Shown in pieces: positions 36,477 through 46,807 of a DNA stretch of 64,000 nucleotides. A program made the translations under genes and the position numbers. The notes under the pieces are model-generated. The model saw nothing but the letters and a program-made list of their open reading frames with translations. It was not told the origin of the DNA and ran no database searches. Each line of letters opens with the position of its first letter. The first letter of the stretch is position 1. The stretch is from Mallotus nudiflorus (taxonomy: Eukaryota > Streptophyta > Magnoliopsida > Malpighiales > Euphorbiaceae), in assembly GCA_947683625.1 (NCBI GenBank), contig CANTUR010000127.1, positions 62,001 through 126,000 on the forward strand. Reading direction: 5' to 3'.

Positions 36477-37607
36477 TCATGGAATTTGCGACTGCTGATA
36501 CCCGGAATAAGGACACGATCTGGCAAAATGTCCTGTCTGCCCGCATCTGAAGCATGTCAGTGGTGTCAGATAACACGGTCCCTGATGGACTCTACCACAA
36601 GTCTGATAAACACTGGCCGCTGATCCAAAACTACGACCACTGCTGCTGCTCGAAGCACCTGACCCAAATCTGAATGATCTACGCTGACCTCCACGGCCAT
36701 GTCTACTGCTCCGATGCACTCACTGCTGCTGTCTCTGACTCTGCTGAGTCGGACCTCACTGCTGACTACTCGAACCAACATGAAAACCAGAATACGGAGT
36801 AGTCTGCAATCCACTCGACTGAACTCCTAACTGGTAATAATCAGGCATCGCTCCCGGCCTAACTAGTCTCAACTCAATCTCCTTAGCCAACTCAATCACA
36901 GACTCCAGAGTAAGACCTACTGTAGGCATACCAGCAAAAGCAGAACCCAAACCAGTAACGTAGGTAGTGACTACGAAATACTGATCTCGCATCAGATCCT
37001 TTGCATATCTACCCAAATGAAGAAACTCTCGGGTATACTCCTCTACAGATCGATCTCCATGAGAAATATTGGTCAAACGAAGACGATAGCTCAAACGCAG
37101 AGGCTCTAGACATAATCTCCTCATAAATCGCTCTCTGAACTGAGCCCATGTCATCGTCATCATATAGGGCTGGATCATCTGAATGAACCAATCTAAGGCT
37201 GGTCCCTCGACAGATAACTCGACGATCATGATCCGCTGGTACTCGATATGAGCAGTCTGAGTCCTAGTCTCAATCGCGTGCAGAAAATCTAATGGATCGG
37301 AAGTACCATCAAAAGCAATCCTGCCAACTCGGGCATAGAACAAAGCTGCCTCAGGGTCAGACATACCCTACTGATAGGCAGGCTGAACAGGCTGAACGAA
37401 TGGAGGAACAGGAACATCAAACTCAGGCTCAACAGGCTCCTCGTCCTGTAACTCTCTCTGCCTACGGCGACCTGTCGCTCCTCAAGGTCTACCTCTGCCA
37501 CGACCTCTACGTCTAACTGGCTGCTCAGGAGGTAAAACCTCATCCTGAAAAGACTCATCATCCTCGGCCTCAATGATCGGTGGAGCGACACCCGCTCGCC
37601 TCCTCAT
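36477..37607 (-). pseudogene. Gag of Tekay/Del copy 2
   Basis: The start at 37607 gives MRRRAGVAPPIIEAEDDE. The capsid core (37364-36756) is uninterrupted, including MTMTWAQFRERFMRRL where copy 1 has a stop. The CCHC knuckle CFRCGQTGHFARSCP is near 36520-36480. Stops are near 37482 (CGA to TGA), 37367 (CAG to TAG) and 36755 in the glutamine-rich linker. Otherwise as copy 1 gag. Confidence 0.93.
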
Positions 37608-37787
37608 ACTGAAAAGACAAATGGAAAGATTCAGACAAAACAGACAACGGAGGAATAACGTTGAAACTAAGCAAGCAATACTTATCAAGACATACTCAAA
37701 CCTAATACACTGCAGTAGTCCAACAGAAAACACAACTCTGAAAACTAGGGCCACAACTCACATAACTAAGCCCTGACACAGAACTCC

Positions 37788-37799
37788 GCTCTGATACTA
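37788..37799 (-). other. Primer-binding site of Tekay/Del copy 2, one base changed
   Basis: On minus it reads TAGTATCAGAGC where copy 1 has TGGTATCAGAGC; the same four-base spacer to the LTR is kept. The change is G to A on the element strand. Confidence 0.88.
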
Positions 37800-37803
37800 A
37801 CTT

Positions 37804-40800
37804 TGTCACGACCCAAAACAGGGGTCATGACCGGCGCTAGGGAATGGGAATTCTTTCGAATCAGGAACCCATAGCAAGCCTAAACATAAAATAAAACATA
37901 TAATAATAATAATAACAATATCAAATGCAGCGGAAATGAAAATCATAAATATCACAATATTATTTTCCCCAACTGGATTTAAATCAAATCTCATCTCATA
38001 TATATATAAATCTTTGAATACATATCCAGTTTCAAATATAATACAATAAAATCCCATAAAGCAATTTACAACTACTGCAGTGTCTAGATTATAAAAATAA
38101 GACTCAAGTAAGCAGTTTACACAAAGAAGCCGGGGCGGAAGAAATCCGGCGTACAGGCCTGCTACTGAGGTTTGAAGATGTTGACTCTCCTGAAAATTGT
38201 CAACGGAGGGGAGTCAAACCTCACTGAGTGAATTACTATAATATATATACATACACACTAAATGACAATGCATACAATCAACAGTATATATCTAATATGT
38301 ATATATATAGGCAAATACACACAGATGCAATAAAATCATTTTATATAAATATTTCATTGAAAATCATCTTTTATGAAGGATCACATAGAACCCTAGAATA
38401 TCGCAACCTCGAAAACAGTGTTAGACAACACTCTAGCCATACAGGCTCACTTATTCCAAATATATCCACTTAATCCATTTAGACAGTAGACTGGCCCCGA
38501 GACACTAAGTCAACCGAGCTCCAGCAGTCTGACTGCCAGTGTGATTGGCCCCGAGACACTTGGTCAATCGAGCTCCAGCAATCACACCCAAACCATATCT
38601 CACACATATCAATAATCACATTTAATCAATATCCACAGATAAGTTAGTAATATAGCCTAAATACTATAGGCGTACCGATACGTACTCGGTCCTAGTGCTG
38701 CCCACTAGGTAGCACATTCTATTGATATCCTTCATCATTGATAATATAAAACATTCATTCATAAAAATAAATGATGCATGAAGTTCAATAAAATATCAAC
38801 ATAAACCATATATATACTAGAAATATACCAAAAGTAAACCAGGTATATTTCGAGTATATATACGTCAAATGAATCTAATCAAATTATATATTAAGCTCGA
38901 AATATATTTAAAAACATTTTAAATATAATTTATTTATAAAACATGCATATAATTTAATATATACCAAAAATATACTTAAATACAAATCACGTTATTTAAG
39001 CATTTTTAGTCAAAATGAAACATGTATTTCTAAAATCATACATCCTAAAGCACATATATATAAAATAATAACTCACCCTAGTGCGCTCCACGAGACGGGT
39101 CCGATGGGCCTGGTCCACTAGCCCTCGGTCTCGGTGCAACTAAACAAGCAATAAATAATAGACATCAGAATAAACCTAACAGAAATCCTAGAATTCGATC
39201 TAGAGTATTAAATATAGAATCGATATCAGGGTTCAATCGGATATCACGTTTTACGAGAATTCTATCGAAAATTCGACAGAACCTCCCCTGTAAAATGGAC
39301 ATCTCTCTACTCAAAAGAGTAGAGCCGACCCTGTAAAGAAACACACTTCGAAAAACAAACACCACATCACATTCACAACCCCTCGGTCGGACTCCAGACT
39401 ACAATCTATCGACCGGGGTCCACAAACACAGAATAATTCTGATAATACCAAAAATACCCTTAAAACCTAAAAATAAATTTTATAAGTAGAAATTACATAA
39501 TTAACCTTTAAACACATTAAAAACCGATAAAAACTCATTTTATTAGTAAAACCGTATATTATATATATAATTGAAAATAATTCATGAAAAATAGTTTTAA
39601 TTAGTTAAAAATACCAAATAATTTGTAGAAATCATTTTTATACTTTAAATAACTATTAAAACCAATTAAATTACATTTTTAGTCAATTTAGGGTAAAATT
39701 ACCAAAATACCCCTATATATATAAATATACTAAAATTACTTCAAAAATTCACCAAAAATTATAAAATTATCCAAAATTAATTTTCTCAACATATTTATCA
39801 ATAATATTAATAATTAAACTCAATTAACCAATTAAATTCAATTAAAAACACATTTAACCCTAATTTCCCAAATTTACATAAACTTCAATAATTCAAAATA
39901 AATACTTAGAAATTCATAAAAATTCCAAATAAATTCCTATAATTCATTTCAACACCTAATTCAACCATAAAACACAATTTCATAATTTAAATAATTGATT
40001 TCCGAAAATTAGAAAATAATAATAAAATAATCAAAAATACCCAAAAATCCAAAAAATCTCCAAAAATTCCAAAAAAATTCATACATGTATATTAAGCTAC
40101 TAGGAACAACATTTGTGAAGGGATTTTTCATGAATCAATCAATTCGAAGCTCAAAATAATCAAAAACCATAATATGGCCGAATTCAAAAAATCGAAACCT
40201 AAGCAAATCAAGACCATTTCAGCTCAAACCAAAGCTAGAATCACACTCAACAGAGCTCAAGGAGAAGAAATAGACCGGCGGTGTCAAAAATGGTGGCCAG
40301 AATCGTCGTGATCGACGGTGAAAGGAAATTCGGCTTCTTCGGCCAAAACCGACCTCCAGACGCCGGAATCCGCTGCTACAGGCGGCGAGGAAGGCTGGAG
40401 AAGGTGGTGGCACATCGGACGGCACACCAACGGTGAGGGATCGGCAGTTGCAGCGACCGGACGGCGGTGAGGGTGCTCGGGGAAGAAGGAGATAGTCGGG
40501 GGTAAAATGGTAATTTTTCAAAAGTTTTGATTTTTGATGTATTATATGTATATATATATACTTTATACTATATAATAAAATAATATTAAATTACACACAT
40601 TAAATATACACCACACACATAAAATTTAATATTTTAATAATTTATACTAAATAAAAATAATTAAATAACAATAAAATTAATAAATAATTAATAAAATATT
40701 AGGGTAATACTAAACCCTAATTAAATAAATAATTATATATATACACGGTGTTTAATATTTTAAAATATGTATGAGTTCATGCAAGTCCGAAAATATATTT

Positions 40801-41014
40801 AAAATAATTAATAATAAATTATTTACGTGAAAATTTCCCCGAAAATGCAAATCCCGAGAAAATTTTACATAAAACACTGTAAATAATATACAATAATAAA
40901 AATAGGTTTTAAATACATATCAACTCGTGAAAATATCGTAATATATATACAAAAATTATTAACACTGCATATCCCGGTACAGTGTAAAAATATTTAAAAA
41001 CACGGGATATTACA
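37804..41014 (-). repeat. 5' LTR of Tekay/Del copy 2
   Basis: Pairs with 29602-32807, with the same GC-rich patch near 40270-40500 and the same ends. The twin stem-loop is at 38488-38587. Confidence 0.95.
38488..38587 (-). other. Twin stem-loop motif in LTR
   Basis: Fourth copy of the motif described at 11208-11307, with both stems intact. Confidence 0.65.
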
Positions 41015-41419
41015 ATTTAACAATTTTTGTTTTCAGTTTTATAGTTCCTTTATGCTAAGTTCGAGTGACTTTCTTTGGACTATCAGGCGTGATTTTTTTG
41101 AAATGAATAAAGATGAAATAATTATTTTAATTTGTCTTCACATGGGTTATTTAGTATAATATTTATAAACTTGAGGGGTTGGTCTGTTGATTTTATTGAA
41201 AACATATGGTCTATATAGTTCGTATTACATTAACGTTGTCTATCCTCCTGTTATTAAAAAAAAATGACCCATGATAAACACTTAACTGCATTACATACCC
41301 ATTCATTCACCAAATATTTGTTTATAAAAAGTACATCAATGCACTACTTGTACCAGAAAAAAAACTACATGAATGAGATGTAATTAAGACTCTCAACCTC
41401 AAAGTAGTGTATTTAATCC
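41015..41419. other. MULE sequence right of the nested element
   Basis: AT-rich, no gene seen. It begins with ATTTA, the right copy of the target duplication, and probably includes the shared 3' ends of the two convergent MULE genes. Confidence 0.45.
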
Positions 41420-41884
41420 CTAGCCTCCCCTAACCACTAACATAAACCTTATAGATTTTTCAATACAATAAGCATCACAAATATGAAGACACATATTGAA
41501 AAAAAAAAACACCATCACTACTAAAGATCTAATAAAACCCAAAGCAAGCTTAATACCCTCCATTTTTCCTATCATCATCTTGTTATTAGCCTTCAATTCT
41601 TCTACCTCTTCCTTTAACTCATCAAGAGCATTAGCATTAACTTTGTCTCTGTACCTTGACCTTGAATCTATACTACCATCACTATGACTTGTAGCAAGTG
41701 ATGAAGCTGGGATGCACCATCTAATAAAGGATCCACGTTTGTTATTTTTACAGTAATAGAGTAACTTGTTCTTGTTTTCATCAGTTTTTGAGATTCTGAT
41801 ACCAACTCGTTTCCCACACTTATAATATTTGTTCAGATATCTTCATTCCCATCCATCATTATTGCTTGATCCACCCACAACCAT
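41420..41884 (-). pseudogene. MULE-borne GRF-like zinc finger / coiled-coil ORF, one internal stop
   Basis: Reading from an ATG at 41884 gives 154 codons with one stop at codon 14 (TGA, 41845-41843). After it come YYKCGKRVGIRISKTDENKN, LLYYCKNN and FIRWCIPAS. The spacing C-G...R-ISKT-x-N...L-YYC...F-x-RWC resembles the GRF-type zinc finger of many plant proteins of unknown role. A charged helix follows (LDELKEEVEELKANNKM) and then a hydrophobic C-terminus (SLVVMVFFFFN). The same finger, coiled coil and tail order is seen in plant GRF families. It lies convergent to the transposase inside the TIRs. Function unknown. Confidence 0.65.
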
Positions 41885-42078
41885 CCAATAAAAACCCTAA
41901 CTTTGTTCTTTGTATATTTGAAGATGAAGAAGGAGAAAACATGTGAAGAACAAAATCTATCATTTTCTTATGTTAAGTACTAATAAAAGATGGGTATTTT
42001 TGTCTTTTCCTCACAATTTTCCCAATTCTACCCATATTTTTTATGTTGACTATCAAAAAGCCCTCACAGAAGTACTAA
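41885..42078 (-). other. Putative 5' region of the GRF-like MULE gene
   Basis: Between the ORF and the right TIR. It holds short AT-rich sequence that would be promoter or leader for the minus-strand ORF; no element was recognised. Confidence 0.35.
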
Positions 42079-42184
42079 CGAGTTTAACAGAGCAAAATAC
42101 GAGAACTAATAAATCTATTTTTTAAAAGTCGGGGATGAAATAGTATATTAGACTAAAATACAGTAACCAAATAGTAATTTACCC
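42079..42184 (+). repeat. Right TIR of MULE
   Basis: Ends AGTAATTTACCC, the reverse complement of the left terminus; followed by the 9-bp duplication at 42185-42193. Confidence 0.93.
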
Positions 42185-42193
42185 TATATATTA

Positions 42194-42657
42194 TGCATCG
42201 TTTTAAAAAAAAAAAAATTATTGAGAATTGAGAATCCCAATCCAAAAGCAGGAAAAAAAAAAAAGGCCATATGTCAATCCATAAATGCAACCCTAAACCA
42301 ACAGTCACACTTCAAAACTTTTTTTTGTTTTTTGAGAAAATCACACTTCAACACTTCACATTACACATCACACAAAAGCCGACCTCTCCATACCTCAGCC
42401 GCCTGCCTGTTCATCGGAAACCTTACGTCATCCATGGCCAACGACCACCATTCCTCCGCCGCCGCCGTCATCTTCCAGCAAAGAATCTCTACCTCTATTA
42501 TTTCTATTCCCACCATGACAACCATTATCACCATTCATTGAACAAAACAAAAAAAACAAGAATAGTTTCACTCTGTTTCTTGGTAGTTTCGGTTTTATAT
42601 ATACATTACATTACCAGTTTTGTTGAAAGAAACCAAGAGAAAAAAAAAATTTAAGAG
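42194..42657 (+). promoter_or_regulatory. Upstream region of DHDPS, bounded by the MULE
   Basis: All native sequence between the MULE duplication and the DHDPS start. It has long A and T runs, CACACTTCAACACTTCACA-type CA-rich leader sequence, and a short upstream frame at 42434-42541. A TATATATA string at 42597-42604 is too close to the ATG to be a confident TATA box unless the leader is very short. The start site cannot be fixed. Confidence 0.45.
42434..42541 (+). other. Possible upstream ORF of DHDPS (35 codons)
   Basis: The ATG sits in a strong context (TCCATGGCC) and opens MANDHHSSAAAVIFQQ, ending at TGA 42539-42541, about 116 bp before the main ATG. If the transcript starts upstream of it, it could lower DHDPS translation. 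It could equally be non-transcribed promoter sequence. Confidence 0.35.
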
Positions 42658-45114
42658 ATGGGTTGTTTGAGTAGTTATAGTGTTTGCTTGAAGCAATCTG
42701 CTCTTCAGCTTCAGCTTCCTCCTCCTGTTTCGACCCATTTATATAAGAGGTTAAAAATCTCAACTTTCTTTTTTTTTTTTTTTTTTAATATTTAATCGAT
42801 TTCTTTTTGTGGGTATTGTTTGTTTCCTGTTGATTTTATATTATATATGCTTTGTCGGCTGATCTGAACCCAACAAAGTCCAAATTCTCTTAGTTTACTT
42901 GGCTTTACTCATGTACTATTCTAAGGGCTTGGATGTATTATTTTTTTTTTTTAGTGATGTAAAGTTGCTGATATTCCTAAGTTTAGAATCAGGAAGATTG
43001 TTACCTTGTTTTGTCTAGTTATTGTGTGATGGTGGTTTTTATCATTTATGAAACAGGAGTGGTAAATGGAGATCTCCACAAGCTGCTGTAATACCCAATT
43101 TCCATCTTCCAATGCGTAGTTTTGAAGTTAAAAATAGGTATAAACTATCTGCACTCTCATATATGGTGAACTTTTTTTTTTGGCTCCAAGTTATGGAAGA
43201 AATTATACATCATATAATCCTGTTATAGGTAAGTAAATGCATTGGTTCTAAAAGGTTTGTGTATTCTAGTGCTTTGCCATGGAAAATTTCTTTTGTTTCG
43301 GTTCCATAACATATCTGTGTAGTGCATTCTTTGATGTCAGCAATTGATGCAAATGCTTTCCAACATCATCTCTGATGTTTATCTGGGCTCAGAGCAAAGA
43401 TTTACTCCATTATAGATAAACAAGCTTATAATTTTAGACTGGAAAAAAAGAAGTTTATTTGACATAAATATATGGAACTGGGAGGAAGAAAAAAATAACC
43501 AAATATATCCAACACGGTAAGAGCAGGAATTAGTAGACTTGCAATGATTCACTGTGAATGAATTCTTGTAGTCTAGTCTTTTTTTTTTTCTTTTTCTTCT
43601 CACCCAGTGTTTGAACTCTAGCACTTGTAAATAAAGTGCCCTAAGCTTGTTTCAAAATTTTAGACAATAAAATAATGTAGTTTTAACAGAGAATAAGGTG
43701 AATTAAAATCTCTCTATCTTTGATTTTGGTTTGATTGATAATCAGCTCGTTAGCATGCCGGCTGTAGTTGTAGCATCTCTTTCTTTGACAAGGTAAAGCC
43801 TCTCACACTTATAAAACCGAGGAGCCTACCATATACTAGATAAAAACTTCAAATGTGCGTACTTAGTTCAGATATCTAACATATTGAATGATTGGGATGT
43901 TGTTTTTTGAAAAGATTTTAAATTATATGTTTTGACTGTCATAATTATTGATGGGGGTTGTTTTTCTTGTACTATAATCTAATGCAAGTCATTTTGGTTT
44001 ACATGCTTCGTGAAAGTTAGATATATTCTAGTCATCTATTAGAATAAGTCGTGCTTGTTTAATGTGGATGTGTTTTAAGCAGCATTTTTGTGAGCACAAC
44101 TGTGGAGTGTTGGGAGCTATATGGTTTACATGTTTGGCTTAAGAATTGATGCCACCGAATTTTTACTGCTCTTGCAATGTTTACAGGACATCATCAGAGG
44201 ATATAAAATCTCTTAGATTGATAACAGCTATCAAAACTCCATATTTACCTGATGGTAGATTTGATCTTGAAGCATATGATGCCTTGGTGAATATGCAAAT
44301 TGTTAATGGTGCTGAAGGTGTGATAGTTGGTGGCACAACTGGTGAAGGTCAGTTGATGAGCTGGGATGAACATATAATGCTTATTGGCCACACAGTTAAT
44401 TGCTTTGGTGCTTCAATCAAGGTGATTGGAAACACTGGAAGCAACTCTACAAGAGAAGCAATTCATGCCACAGAGCAAGGCTTCGCTGTTGGAATGCATG
44501 CTGCTCTTCATATTAATCCTTACTATGGCAAAACTTCTATTGAGGGCATGATTTCACATTTTGATAGTGTTTTACCCATGGGCCCTACTATTATTTATAA
44601 TGTACCATCCAGAACTGGTCAAGATATCCCCCCACGTGTGATTCACACTATAGCTCAGAGTCCTAACTTGGCAGGTGTGAAGGAATGTGTGGGTCACAAT
44701 AGGGTGGAAGAATATACAGAGAAAGGAATTGTAGTGTGGAGTGGGAATGATGATCAGTGCCACGATTCTAGGTGGAACCATGGAGCAACTGGAGTGATTT
44801 CTGTTACTAGCAACTTGGTTCCGGGCTTAATGCGACAGCTCATGTTTGAGGGAAAGAACTCTGCACTGAATTCAAAACTTTTGCCTCTTATAGATTGGCT
44901 TTTTGAGGAGCCAAACCCCATTGGATTGAACACAGCTCTTGCACAACTTGGGGTCGTGAGACCAGTTTTCAGGCTTCCATATGTACCTCTTCCTCTTGCA
45001 AAGAGAGTGGAATTTGTGAACCTAGTCAAGGCAATAGGCCGTGAGCATTTTGTAGGAGAAAAAGATGTTCAAGTCCTTGATGACGATGACTTCATATTGA
45101 TAGGTCGGTATTAG
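42658..45114 (+). CDS. DHDPS: 4-hydroxy-tetrahydrodipicolinate synthase, chloroplastic (DHDPS)
   Basis: Condenses pyruvate with aspartate semialdehyde, the first committed and lysine-inhibited step of lysine biosynthesis in plastids. Exons 42658-42749, 43057-43137 and 44187-45114 join in phase at GT-AG sites and give 366 residues, the usual plant length. The first 55 or so residues are Ser-rich and low in acidic residues, fitting a transit peptide, followed by VIPNFHLPMRS as in other plant enzymes. The TIM barrel shows GGTTGEGQ (Thr108-Thr109), IIYNVPSRTG (Tyr195, Arg200) and AGVKECVG (Schiff-base Lys223). Trp117 in MSWDEH lies in the region linked to lysine feedback. No disruption seen. Confidence 0.97.
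43746..43792 (+). other. Possible alternative first exon in DHDPS intron 2
   Basis: The segment ends ACAAG|GTAAAG, a good donor. It contains an ATG at 43755 that opens MPAVVVASLSLT and joins exon 3 in the correct phase, reading on into the enzyme (TSSEDIKSLR). Preceded by ATCAG, it could also act as an internal exon, but its 47 bases would then shift the frame. No transcript evidence is available here. Confidence 0.3.
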
Positions 45115-45277
45115 TCATCGTCCCTGTTGTTAGGACCATTAAACTGGGTTTTATGACTAGTTTGCTTTTTCATTTTCGGTTACAAGTAAAGGCTTCTTAA
45201 TAGTTGATAAATATGGAGATGTAGTGTTTGTCTTGTGTTATAAGATTGTGCCAAATGCAGTGCCCCTTCAATGTATA

Positions 45278-45283
45278 AATAAA
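45278..45283 (+). terminator. Polyadenylation signal of DHDPS
   Basis: AATAAA lies 164 bp after the stop codon, in a T-rich context with TTGTGTTATAAG upstream, matching plant near-upstream elements. Confidence 0.6.
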
Positions 45284-45348
45284 AATTTCATGTGTTGCTG
45301 CTTGCAAATGCTTGTCAACTTACTCCATTTACTCCAACTTGAAGGAAA

Positions 45349-45594
45349 ATGGTGAATGATTTGTCAGGAGTTGCAATACTTACTGTCTTGAGTATCTATC
45401 TATTTATTTTTAATCCAGTTAGCAGCGCACATGATTTTGTTTTAAAATCATTTGGAAGGTCTTCCGATGTTAGCGTAGGAGCGCATGCTCCAATGTTGAG
45501 CACTCTCAGTACGAAAAGAGGGCATGCTCGCATTAAACTATTTGAGAGAAGGATTCATATTTCTATGCTAAATAATAATTTTGAGATTTGTTAG
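45349..45594 (+). other. Unrecognised 81-codon open frame downstream of DHDPS
   Basis: The frame opens MVNDLSGVAILTVLSIYLFI with a hydrophobic stretch and SSA at residues 25-27, so it superficially looks like a secreted peptide. The basic C-terminal half (KRGHARIKLFERR) has no known motif. Its base composition is somewhat richer than the flanks. Nothing else supports a gene; it may be chance or an old fragment. Confidence 0.2.
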
Positions 45595-45599
45595 AACCA

Positions 45600-46155
45600 A
45601 CATAAAATCAATTTGTTCTTCTTGTTTGCCCTAAAAATTACCTAAATAATCTTAAAATATTAATTGACACTTCTTTTTAAGAGTATTATAAAGTGTAAAG
45701 TTATCTCTTATGAGTAGTTTAAGTAACAAAAAATATGGATATCATGCTAAGTGTTTGAATCTTTCACTCTCCTATCTCTCTCTAGTAATCTTAGAATTTA
45801 ACCATCTCTACTATAAAGTATTTATTCTGCTATCATTAATTTTAAAACTAATTTTTATTTGATATAAAAGGTTAGAGCTGCTTCTATCATTTAACCTCCA
45901 TATTAATTTTTTTTTAAAAAAACCTCCAATGTTGTTCAAGTAAGATTTAATTAAAACTAGTCATGAATCTGTGTTTTGTGCAGACTGCAAATAATATATG
46001 TATTTTAAACTAAATAATTAAATAATTTTGATAAATTAAATATTTTAGTAATATATCAATACATAAAAAATAATAACTAAATAAATTAAAAAATATATCA
46101 TATTAATTTTATTTTCTTTAATTTTTGTTACCATAATTTTTTAGTTATAATAAGG
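45600..46155. other. AT-rich intergenic DNA
   Basis: Between the convergent DHDPS and kinase genes. No gene or clear repeat seen. Confidence 0.4.
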
Positions 46156-46440
46156 TTAGTTTTTAAAAATTATTAGAATAGTATTAGAGTATATATAGTA
46201 GTGTTTTAGTTGAAAAATAATACTAAATAATTATTATATTTTTAATTTTTTTTGAAAAAATAAAAATTTTAATGGTTTGAAAGAATATTTGAGTGATTAG
46301 TTTTTAAAACTATTAGATTAGTATTAGAGTATATATAGTAGTGTTTTAGTTGAAAAATAATACTAAATAATTATTGTATTTTTTAATTTTTTTTTAAAAA
46401 ATAAAAATTGTAATGGTTTGAAAAAATATTTGAGTGGTTT
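46156..46440. repeat. Direct tandem duplication, 141-bp period
   Basis: Unit 1 (46156-46296) and unit 2 (46297-46440) share TAGTATTAGAGTATATATAG, TAGTGTTTTAGTTG and AATGGTTTGAA...TATTTGAGTG in the same order, with few changes. A partial third copy begins near 46505. Confidence 0.85.
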
Positions 46441-46669
46441 AAGATAGAAAAATATGTAGGATATAAATAATTTTAGAATTTGATTAATATTGAAAAATGT
46501 ATAATAGTGTTTTAGTTAAAAATAATACTAAATAAATATGGTAAATATTTTATTTTTAATAAAAAATTAGGATATTTAATAGTTTAACACATTAGTTTAT
46601 AGGGTAAATACTTAAAATATGAAAATAGATAGCGGTCAAATTTTAACTTAATAACTTTAGAACTCAACA

Positions 46670-46673
<4 letters not shown>

Positions 46674-46702
<29 letters not shown>

Positions 46703-46807
46703 CTAGTAAACAATTACGTGTTTCATACGTAAATAAAAAATTTATTTAACTCGTAATATTTAATAAATAAATAATTAAACATATTATTATTATTATTATT
46801 ATTATTA
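46674..46807. repeat. Two microsatellites: (AT)n and (ATT)n
   Basis: A pure AT dinucleotide run covers 46674-46702 and an ATT trinucleotide run covers 46783-46807. Both should vary in length between individuals. Confidence 0.9.

Larger units (their letters stand above)
29602..41014 (-). mobile_element. Ty3/gypsy chromovirus, Tekay/Del-type, copy 2, nested in MULE
   Basis: LTRs at 29602-32807 (3206 bp) and 37804-41014 (3211 bp) start TGTCA(T/C)GAC and end GATATTACA. The target duplication ATTTA is at 29597-29601 and 41015-41019. The gag-pol order and sequence closely match copy 1 at 10502-21932. Both lie in the same orientation, but their different target duplications show two independent insertions. 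The LTRs belong to a distinct subfamily in the GC-rich patch (32090-32300). Stops and a 1-base insertion disable the genes. Confidence 0.95.
25436..42184 (+). mobile_element. Mutator-like element (MULE) with nested Tekay/Del copy 2
   Basis: The TIRs start GGGTAAATTACTATTTGG on both ends and stay alignable for about 105 bp (25436-25541 and 42079-42184). They are flanked by the identical 9-bp duplication TATATATTA (25427-25435, 42185-42193), the diagnostic length for Mutator transposition. Inside are a MuDR-type transposase on plus and a convergent zinc-finger-like ORF on minus. Removing the 11.4-kb retroelement leaves about 5.3 kb. The right end lies about 470 bp upstream of the DHDPS start codon. 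Confidence 0.95.

Noticed and set aside
43379..43624. Minus-strand 81-codon frame inside DHDPS intron 2
   Set aside because: Low-complexity Lys/Ser composition in an intron, with no motif.
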